Shown piece by piece: positions 28,197-34,636 of a stretch of DNA of 40,266 nt. Source of the stretch: Eubacterium sp. (lineage in GTDB: Bacteria; Bacillota; Clostridia; Lachnospirales; Lachnospiraceae); assembly GCA_017437905.1 (NCBI GenBank), contig JAFRWY010000117.1, positions 1 through 40,266 of the forward strand, in the 5' to 3' direction. Within the stretch, counting starts at the first letter, position 1. Each line of letters starts with the position of its first letter. Made by a program: the position numbers and the translations under genes. The notes under the pieces were generated by a model. That model worked only from the letters and a program-made list of their open reading frames with translations, searched no databases and had not been told where the DNA came from.

Positions 28197-29717
28197 GTGG
28201 ATGCAATAAAGGCCGCTGAGGCAATCAGAAAATATAAAGAATTGCTGGATATGGGCGCGATCACTGCAGAGGAATTTGAGGAACGCAAGCGGCAGTTTCT
28301 GTCCTCCACCGGGGAAAATGGCGGAGAGTCGAAGCCTTCACCGAAGAGTGAAACGAAGCCTGCTGACGCTGCTTCTTTGGATTGGAGATGCGGTAAATGC
28401 GGAGCCGTGAATATCGGAGCGGTAAAATGTTGTAAGAACTGCGGCGGTATTCAGCAGATTGTCGGTTTCGAACTGGTAGGAGCTTCTTCGAAGGCTTTGG
28501 GAGCAAACGGAGCAAGGACGTCGAACGGAATGAATGGCGGGAATGCATCCGGTCCCAAGCGATATACGAATATTCCGGGGCAGCAGAACCGGTTCGTCCG
28601 TCAGGGAGTAAACGGCCCGCAAGGACCATACAACCAGCAGGGACAGTTTAACCAACAGGGAAGATATGGCCAGCAGGGGCCCTATAACCAGATGGGACCT
28701 TACGGTCAGATGGGAATGAACGGCCAGCAGGGACCGTATGGTCGTGGGATCAACGGCCAGAATGGAATGTATAATCAGATGGCTCCCGGCGGCCAGCAGG
28801 GGATGTATAACCAGATGGGTCCGGGGGGCCAGCAGGGGCCATATAACCGGATGGGAGTAAATGGTCAGCAGGGACCGTACAACCGGATGGGTGCCGGCGT
28901 CCAGCAGGGACCCTATAACCAGATGGACCCGGGTGGACAGTACGGACCGTATGGAGTGCCGGGAATGAATAGCCCGCAGGGACCATACAATCAGAGGGTG
29001 AATGGTCCGTCCGGTTCATATGGGGCACAGGGCATGAATGCTCAGCAGGAACAGCAGGCTCCGCCGGAGGAGGAAGAGCATTCAGGACTCCGGGGACTGT
29101 TTGATACTTCGGATGCAGCAGGGCAGAAGAACGGATCCGGTCAGCCGGAAGGTCAGAGTGAACGGAGTCAGTCAGGCCGTCAGGGAGAGAAAAAACTGTC
29201 CGTACAGGAAAGTGAACAGAGTCAGTCAGAGCAGGATGAGTACTCTGAAGAGGATGATCACGCAGGACTTCGGGGACTGTTTGATCCGGAACCCTCGGAG
29301 CAGCCGGCACAGTCAAAACCATCGGAGCAATCCGGTCAATCGGGTAGATCCGGTCAATCGGGTAGATCCGGTCAATCGGGTCAATCGGGCCAATCCGGCC
29401 GGATGGATCAGCCGGGTGAATCCGGTCAGTCGGGTGAATCCGGTCAGTCCGGCCAATCGGGGGAATCGGTCAAGTCCGGTCAGTCCGGCTCACCGAGTCA
29501 GCAGTACACACCGCATACGGACGAGAACGGCACGGTTTACTTTACCGACAGTGAAGGAAATGCATTCTATGTAGATGAAAAGGGAGTCCCATTCTACTAT
29601 AACCAGAATGGATATCCGTATTATCTGGATGATAACGGAACACCCTATTATCATGATGTAAACGGTGTACTTGTGTATTTTGATGAGGAAGGCAATCCGT
29701 ATTATCCGGAGAATTAA
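28197..29717 (+). CDS. SHOCT / zinc-finger protein with long disordered region and YY-rich repeat tail
   Basis: 506 residues, GTG start at 28197 six bases after GGAGGAG. Residues 1-37 are a SHOCT-like helix pair (RKYKELLDMGAITAEEFEER). A RanBP2-like zinc finger follows (C65, C68, C79, C82). Residues about 130-280 repeat QQGPYNQMG units. The acidic motif HSGLRGLFD / HAGLRGLFD occurs twice (nt 29080-29112 and 29260-29292). A Q/S/G-rich run (SGQSGRSGQSG) precedes a tail of seven nine-residue DxxGxPYYx repeats. There is no signal peptide or membrane segment, so it is probably cytoplasmic. SHOCT, finger and tail match the C-terminal half of the protein at 3608-5095. It starts 27 bases after the FHA gene. 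Inferred: adaptor or scaffold; function unknown. Confidence 0.85.
   Translation: MDAIKAAEAIRKYKELLDMGAITAEEFEERKRQFLSSTGENGGESKPSPKSETKPADAASLDWRCGKCGAVNIGAVKCCKNCGGIQQIVGFELVGASSKALGANGARTSNGMNGGNASGPKRYTNIPGQQNRFVRQGVNGPQGPYNQQGQFNQQGRYGQQGPYNQMGPYGQMGMNGQQGPYGRGINGQNGMYNQMAPGGQQGMYNQMGPGGQQGPYNRMGVNGQQGPYNRMGAGVQQGPYNQMDPGGQYGPYGVPGMNSPQGPYNQRVNGPSGSYGAQGMNAQQEQQAPPEEEEHSGLRGLFDTSDAAGQKNGSGQPEGQSERSQSGRQGEKKLSVQESEQSQSEQDEYSEEDDHAGLRGLFDPEPSEQPAQSKPSEQSGQSGRSGQSGRSGQSGQSGQSGRMDQPGESGQSGESGQSGQSGESVKSGQSGSPSQQYTPHTDENGTVYFTDSEGNAFYVDEKGVPFYYNQNGYPYYLDDNGTPYYHDVNGVLVYFDEEGNPYYPEN
29331..29480 (+). repeat. Short tandem repeats coding for SGQ-rich run
   Basis: The 18-bp unit TCCGGTCAATCGGGTAGA occurs at 29331-29348 and 29349-29366, followed by degenerate 9- and 18-bp variants. 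They encode QSGRSGQSG-type repeats. Such repeats can change length by slippage in multiples of three without breaking the frame. Confidence 0.85.
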
Positions 29718-29825
29718 GTGATGATGTGATCGTAACGGATGTTGATCATGACATCGGATTCCGGCAGGGAATATGCTGACAGAGGATCATTCCGGCGGGA
29801 GTATCGGAGTAAGAGGGGAGAGAAT

Positions 29826-30638
29826 ATGAGCAAAACAAAGGTCTGCTTCTCGGATAGCGGACGAAAAATGGAGTTTGTCCTGGATGACTTCGGAAAGGAC
29901 ACCGTGGTGGTCGGAAGAAGCACCGGATGTGATATCCGTCTTGTGAATCCGAAGGTCTCATCCAGTCACGGCTGTTTCTATAAGAATCAGGGGCAGTGGT
30001 GTTATCAGGACATGAAGAGTACGAATGGTTCTTCCATGAACGGAACCCCCATCACATCGATCACGGTTCGTGACGGAGACAAGATCTTCCTTGAGAGTAC
30101 ACCGAAGGAGAACAGTACATTCTTTCAGGTGATCCAGTCCGCAGGGGCGGCGGCAGCATATGCTGGCGATGCATATGGCCAGCAACCATATCAGCAATCT
30201 TACGGGGCACAATCCTATCAGACACCGGTCGCTCAGCCATACCAGGCACCGGTTCAGCCCTATCAGGCGCCGGTACAGCCGGCTTATTACGCAGCACAGC
30301 CGGTTTATGTGGCACCGGTGAGCCCGTATCCGATATATGCATTACAGCCGAAACCACCGGTATCCGCATTGGCAGTGATATCCATGATCTTCGGAATACT
30401 TGCATTCATGGCATCAATCATTTTGTTGTGGATCTTCTTTTTCTACAATATTACGGTTCCGTTGATCATCGGCATTACGGCACTGGTAGCCGTGATTCTG
30501 GCGATTCCTGCCATGGCAGGACGTAAAGGCGGAAAGGGTATGGCTATCGCGGGTCTGGTACTGGGAATCCTGACGATCATCCGTCTGGTTATTTACTGGA
30601 TTACCTATTCGGCTCTTATTTCCTATTACTGGTGGTAA
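29826..30638 (+). CDS. FHA-domain membrane protein with Y/Q/P-rich linker and DUF4190-like end
   Basis: 270 residues. ATG at 29826 (MSKTKVCFSD) follows AGAGGGGAGAG; the longer frame from 29739 adds residues with no ribosome site. The FHA domain at about 5-105 has VVVGRSTGCDI, VSSSHGCFY and KSTNGSSMNG. Residues about 113-173 are a Y/Q/P/A-rich low-complexity linker (PYQAPVQPYQAPVQPAYY). Three membrane segments follow (about 180-208, 212-232, 245-266); the G-K-G-M-A-I-A-G-L-V-L-G-I turn resembles DUF4190 membrane proteins. The N-terminal 100 residues are a close paralog of the protein at 26895. The FHA part should be cytoplasmic. Third gene of the operon. Inferred role: membrane-tethered phosphothreonine reader. 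Confidence 0.87.
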   Translation: MSKTKVCFSDSGRKMEFVLDDFGKDTVVVGRSTGCDIRLVNPKVSSSHGCFYKNQGQWCYQDMKSTNGSSMNGTPITSITVRDGDKIFLESTPKENSTFFQVIQSAGAAAAYAGDAYGQQPYQQSYGAQSYQTPVAQPYQAPVQPYQAPVQPAYYAAQPVYVAPVSPYPIYALQPKPPVSALAVISMIFGILAFMASIILLWIFFFYNITVPLIIGITALVAVILAIPAMAGRKGGKGMAIAGLVLGILTIIRLVIYWITYSALISYYWW

Positions 30639-30681
30639 GATCAGGGCGAAATCATTTGTTACGACGTAAAAGGGGACAACT

Positions 30682-32652
30682 ATGGCAGATACTACGATCA
30701 GGATCCGAAACGGATCTTTGGTTCAATCCTATAATCTGGGGAGTTTTGGAAAAAACAGTGTAATAATCGGTAGAAATCCGGATTCGGATATTGTGATCAA
30801 CAATCCCAGGGTATCCGGTCACCACGGGTGTTTCTACCTGCAAAACGGTGTCTGGTGCTATCAGGACATGCAGAGCACCAACGGATCTTCAATCAACGGA
30901 AGGCCGGTCTCGACGACACAGCTTGGTAACGGAACGGTTCTGGTGATGGACAGAAACGGTGCGTCTGAAGCTCCTGTGATCCAGGTGGCGATCGGTGCTG
31001 CATCCCAGGGTTCTTACGGTGCCGGTGGATACGGGACTACAGGTGCAGCGGGTGCATACGGAGCAGCCGGTGCAAGGCAGGGATCGTATGGTTCTGCAGG
31101 TTCCGGACAGGGAGCCTACGGTTCCGGAGACTCCGGCGCAAGACCCACTTCATTTGGTGCGGCATGGGCAGGTGAAAGCGGCAACTCTTCCGGAGCATCG
31201 AACGGTTACCAGGGGAGACCCTATGCACCGAAAGCCTCTTCCGGAGCATCGAAGCCCGCTGCTCCGCCACCAAAGAAGAAGAGCAACGCCCCGCTAATAG
31301 CAACACTGGCTTCGCTGGGGGGAATCCTTCTGGTAGTGGTTCTTCTGTTTGCGTTCGGCGTGTTCGGAGGAAGCAAGGACACCGACAGACCTAAGGGATC
31401 TTCGTCAGAGGTGAGTACGGATACCGGCTGGATAAAGGAGCCGACTACCCGGACCACGGAGAATAAAACGGAGCAGCCCACGACGGAGGAACCAACCACG
31501 GGATCCGATGAACCGAAGGAACTGGAATCGGAGGTCATCTATCAGCAGGCAAGTCAGTCAACCGTTGAGGTACAGGCAACAAACGGCGGATATGGTTCCA
31601 TAGGTACCGGTTTCTTTGATGATGAAAAAGGGACTGTGATCACCAACTATCATGTGATCGACGGTATGACGGCCGGCTATATTCTGACCGTTGATGAAAA
31701 AAAGTATGATATAACCGCTGTTCTCGGATATGATCCGGACATGGATATCGCCATCCTGAAAACAGAAATCAGCAGCAGTATTCCTCTGAAGCGGCGGACG
31801 GGCAAGGTGGTTACCGGCGAAAAGGTATATGCCCTCGGAAGTTCCCAGGGCTATGACGGTACATTTACCGAAGGAATCGTATCCACAGCGGAAAGAAATG
31901 AAGGAGGACATGTATATATCCAGCATTCCGCGCCGATCACCAACGGCAACAGCGGCGGCCCGCTTCTGGATAAATACGGACAGGTGGTCGGAATCAACAA
32001 CTGGATGCGTACGGACGGACAGAATCTGAACTTCGCCATCCCGATCGATCAGGTGGATCTGGTTCCCCGCGGCAGCACCCAGTCCATGACGGACGTATAT
32101 ACGAAGGAGTACGGCGGTATCGGATCATCCGGCTCGGATATCGAGATCATGAAGAACGGTTCCACGGTAACACTTGGATCTTCGGGAGGGAAGTCGCTTA
32201 CGGTTGATGTGCCGGCGGAATCCATGACGACTTCAAACGGCGAAGCGAAGGTCATGACATACATGCATGGAAGAAATGGTGTCGTTATCTCCGGCGGTGT
32301 GGAATCCAACCCCTATGGAGGTTCCATCGAGGATAATTCCGAGACGATCATAGAATATATGACAAAGGCGCTGGATGAAATGGGCCAGCAGTACGGCGTT
32401 GAATTCTCGGAGATCGAAACGGAAGTTCTTATGATCAACGGAACATACTGGACGGTATATACAACCTATGGTATGGTCAGCAGCGGAGACCTTGCAGGTT
32501 ATTTGATGGACTTTTCCTTCTATATATGTGAGAAGGACGGAGTTTATGCCATGGCGTCTATCGTTACCATGGTCATTGATACAGATTATGACGAATGGGA
32601 ATATATCTATGAGGCTGAACAGGGAGCGATTTCCTCGCTTAAGTTTAAATAA
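30682..32652 (+). CDS. FHA - transmembrane - HtrA/trypsin-like serine protease fusion
   Basis: 656 residues, ATG after AAAGGGG. FHA at about 5-100 (VIIGRNPDSDI, VSGHHGCFY, QSTNGSSING). Residues about 110-193 are a G/S/Y/A-rich linker (GSYGAGGYGTTGAAGAYG). A basic PPPKKKS patch precedes one membrane helix near 204-226, so the FHA part is inside and the rest outside. After a T/E/P-rich stalk comes a chymotrypsin-fold protease: H324 (TNYHVIDG), D355 (DMDIAIL) and S424 (NGNSGGPLL) form the triad, as in DegP/HtrA. No PDZ domain follows; instead there is a C-terminal domain of about 180 residues I do not recognise, with conserved-looking aromatic strands. Last gene of the operon, followed by a terminator. 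Inferred: surface protease whose position or activity is set by phosphorylation inside the cell. Confidence 0.92.
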   Translation: MADTTIRIRNGSLVQSYNLGSFGKNSVIIGRNPDSDIVINNPRVSGHHGCFYLQNGVWCYQDMQSTNGSSINGRPVSTTQLGNGTVLVMDRNGASEAPVIQVAIGAASQGSYGAGGYGTTGAAGAYGAAGARQGSYGSAGSGQGAYGSGDSGARPTSFGAAWAGESGNSSGASNGYQGRPYAPKASSGASKPAAPPPKKKSNAPLIATLASLGGILLVVVLLFAFGVFGGSKDTDRPKGSSSEVSTDTGWIKEPTTRTTENKTEQPTTEEPTTGSDEPKELESEVIYQQASQSTVEVQATNGGYGSIGTGFFDDEKGTVITNYHVIDGMTAGYILTVDEKKYDITAVLGYDPDMDIAILKTEISSSIPLKRRTGKVVTGEKVYALGSSQGYDGTFTEGIVSTAERNEGGHVYIQHSAPITNGNSGGPLLDKYGQVVGINNWMRTDGQNLNFAIPIDQVDLVPRGSTQSMTDVYTKEYGGIGSSGSDIEIMKNGSTVTLGSSGGKSLTVDVPAESMTTSNGEAKVMTYMHGRNGVVISGGVESNPYGGSIEDNSETIIEYMTKALDEMGQQYGVEFSEIETEVLMINGTYWTVYTTYGMVSSGDLAGYLMDFSFYICEKDGVYAMASIVTMVIDTDYDEWEYIYEAEQGAISSLKFK

Positions 32653-32670
32653 ATAAATCGGTCTGAAATC

Positions 32671-32719
32671 AGGATGCCCGGATGCGTGCGAAAACACGTC
32701 ATTTGCGGCATCCTTTTTT
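32671..32719 (+). terminator. Rho-independent terminator of the FHA operon
   Basis: AGGATGCC (32671-32678) pairs with GGCATCCT (32707-32714), with an inner GCGTG/CACGT hairpin (around 32684-32699), then a run of six T (32714-32719). It lies just after the FHA-protease stop codon. The following 155 bases to the next gene hold no gene; I see no convincing promoter there, although one is expected. Confidence 0.85.
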
Positions 32720-32874
32720 GTATGGAAGAATTGATTTGGATCGGTAGGAATTCCATTTATACGGATCATAAGTATTACAAGTATCATGTTAAATATGACA
32801 AAGCGGATATATCTGTCAGGGAATACTGTAGAATAAAGCTATCATAAGAATTCCCGGAAAGGAGACGGATCAAT

Positions 32875-33603
32875 ATGAAGAAGAAAACCGGACTTATAGT
32901 TTTGACGCTTATGCTGGCAGTCAGTGCGACAGCCTGTGGATCAAAAAAAGGAACGAAGAATGCTTTCGCGGATAAGATGACTGTAGCTGAAGGAAAAACG
33001 GAGCAGGAGGAGGAACCTGTCGGTAGGAACCCTTTCGTCCGGTTTAGGGAAGATGATACGGAGGAGCCGGAGTACCCATGGAAGGATTCCAAAGAGCCGA
33101 AAACGGAGGAACCTGCAACCGAAGAACCGCCGACGGAAGCTCCGGTGGATCGTTTCCCGGGAAGGTCAAATGCAGATACCGGTGAGGGAACTCCTAAGAT
33201 TCTGCAGGTAGGCGATGTGGCACCTGATTTTACGATCGATCTGAAAGACGGCAGAACCTTCCGTCTGTCCGATTTTGATGATGAAGTGATCCTCATCAAT
33301 TTCTGGGCAACCTGGTGCGGCCCATGTGTAGGAGAGATGCCGGCATTTGAGCAGCTTCAGCAGGAAGGCTACAATATTCTCTGTATTAACTGCGGTGATA
33401 ATTCCTTTACAACGAATCAGTTCGCTGATCAGAACGAGTATTCATTTATGGTCGGCTGTGATGAGGACTACAGGATCATAACGTATTATCCGACGGACTA
33501 TATCCCCTACACGGTGGTTGTTGATCATGGCGTGATCGCAAAGCTGTACACCGGAGCCAATGATTACAGTGAGTACAAGTCGGCACTGGATTCGTGTTAT
33601 TAA
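32875..33603 (+). CDS. TlpA-like thioredoxin-fold lipoprotein
   Basis: 242 residues, ATG after AAAGGAGA. The N-terminus is a lipoprotein signal with a plausible lipobox ending at C21 (SATACGSKK). Residues about 35-100 form an E/T/P-rich stalk (KTEEPATEEPPTEAPVD). Residues about 103-242 are a thioredoxin-like redoxin domain: VGDVAPDFTIDL, then INFWATWCGPC with the active-site pair C148 and C151, and the cis-proline region IPYTVVV. TlpA/ResA-type proteins reduce disulfides outside the membrane. It heads an operon with the small CXXC protein (11 bases on) and the NapH-like ferredoxin, which could bring electrons across the membrane to it. The start of a new transcript is expected here because a terminator lies upstream. 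Confidence 0.92.
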   Translation: MKKKTGLIVLTLMLAVSATACGSKKGTKNAFADKMTVAEGKTEQEEEPVGRNPFVRFREDDTEEPEYPWKDSKEPKTEEPATEEPPTEAPVDRFPGRSNADTGEGTPKILQVGDVAPDFTIDLKDGRTFRLSDFDDEVILINFWATWCGPCVGEMPAFEQLQQEGYNILCINCGDNSFTTNQFADQNEYSFMVGCDEDYRIITYYPTDYIPYTVVVDHGVIAKLYTGANDYSEYKSALDSCY

Positions 33604-33614
33604 GGATGACGAAG

Positions 33615-33761
33615 ATGAAGAATTACAGAACCTGGATTATCAGAGGAATCCTGCTTTTGGTCGGAGCTGAATTTCTTGCAGCAGGCTTATTGCAGGGTGG
33701 ATTCTCTGATGTGATGAAGAAGGCTGTCATGATCTGTTATGAATGCATCGGAATAGGTTGA
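33615..33761 (+). CDS. Small membrane CXXC protein, CD1871A-type
   Basis: 48 residues. The ATG at 33615 has AAGGA eight bases upstream; an in-frame ATG at 33606 would sit on that site. It has one hydrophobic helix (WIIRGILLLVGAEFLAAGLL) and ends MICYECIGIG. This length, single helix and CxxC-IGIG ending match the small clostridial proteins annotated as the CD1871A family CXXC motif-containing protein, known to me by that pattern. Such genes typically lie between a TlpA-like gene and a 4Fe-4S membrane protein, as here. Inferred role: redox relay between membrane ferredoxin and the outer thioredoxin-like lipoprotein. It is missed by length cut-offs. Confidence 0.82.
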   Translation: MKNYRTWIIRGILLLVGAEFLAAGLLQGGFSDVMKKAVMICYECIGIG

Positions 33762-33766
33762 ACCGT

Positions 33767-34636
33767 ATGAAGAAAGACAAAGTGAAGCATAAGAGAATAC
33801 CGAAGAGACACTTTGTTCAGCTGATCACTGCAGTGTTATATAATTGCAATTTCATGGGATTTGCCGCTGGGAAGATCTATAAAGGAAATATGAAAGGGGT
33901 ATGCGTTCCGGGGCTGAATTGTTATTCATGTCCCGGAGCGATTGCGTCCTGCCCTCTGGGAAGTCTCCAAAGCGGACTGCTTTCATCCCGATATCGGTTT
34001 CCGTATTATATTCTCGGAACCCTGATCCTGTTCGGGCTGCTGCTGGGGCGTTTTATCTGCGGATTCCTTTGTCCCTTTGGCTTCCTTCAGGATCTTCTCC
34101 ATAAGATCCCTACGCCGAAGCTGCGGAAGAACCGTGTGACGCGCGTCCTTTCCTATCTGAAATATGTGATCCTGGTTCTCTTTGTGGTTTTGATACCGCT
34201 CATTAAACTTGTTCCCGGGTTCTGCAAGTATATCTGTCCCGCAGGTACTCTGGAAGCGGGAATTCCCCTTGTGTTTAAAAATGAGATATTACAGGGACTG
34301 ATCGGATTCCTTTTCTCCTGGAAGGTTTATTTCCTGGTGCTCCTGCTGGTTCTATGTATCTTCTGTTACCGCGCGTTCTGCAGATTCCTGTGTCCGCTGG
34401 GCGCCCTTTACTCGCTGTTTAATCCCGTGTCCTTCTTCGGGATCAAGGTAGATCCTGAAAAATGCACACATTGTAATGCCTGTGTCCGTATGTGTGAAAT
34501 GGATGTGAAGAAGGTCTGTGACCGCGAATGCATCCAGTGCGGAAAATGCCGGCACGTATGTCCGGAAGGAGCGATCCATTTCGGAATCCATAATAAAACA
34601 AAGAAAAAGAAAGAAATATCGGAGGTGGAAAAATGA
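33767..34636 (+). CDS. NapH/YccM-like membrane 4Fe-4S ferredoxin protein
   Basis: 289 residues from the ATG at 33767; the alternative at 33743 overlaps the end of the small CXXC gene and lacks a ribosome site. It has about five membrane segments and cysteine motifs of the NapH/YccM type: NCYSCPGAIASCPLG, ICGFLCPFGFLQDLL, CKYICPAG and CRFLCPLGALYSLF. The C-terminal ferredoxin domain has CTHCNACVRMCEMD and CIQCGKCRHVCPEG, enough for two 4Fe-4S clusters. Family members move electrons across the membrane. With the TlpA-like lipoprotein and small CXXC protein it probably forms an extracytoplasmic thiol-reducing pathway. Its stop overlaps the ATG of the next gene (ATGA), so the downstream DUF4139 gene is translationally coupled. 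Confidence 0.9.
   Translation: MKKDKVKHKRIPKRHFVQLITAVLYNCNFMGFAAGKIYKGNMKGVCVPGLNCYSCPGAIASCPLGSLQSGLLSSRYRFPYYILGTLILFGLLLGRFICGFLCPFGFLQDLLHKIPTPKLRKNRVTRVLSYLKYVILVLFVVLIPLIKLVPGFCKYICPAGTLEAGIPLVFKNEILQGLIGFLFSWKVYFLVLLLVLCIFCYRAFCRFLCPLGALYSLFNPVSFFGIKVDPEKCTHCNACVRMCEMDVKKVCDRECIQCGKCRHVCPEGAIHFGIHNKTKKKKEISEVEK

Noticed and set aside
20621-32652. Type VII secretion locus, suggested by the FHA domains
   Set aside because: No EssC/FtsK-type ATPase, WXG100 protein or EsaA/EssB-like gene is present.
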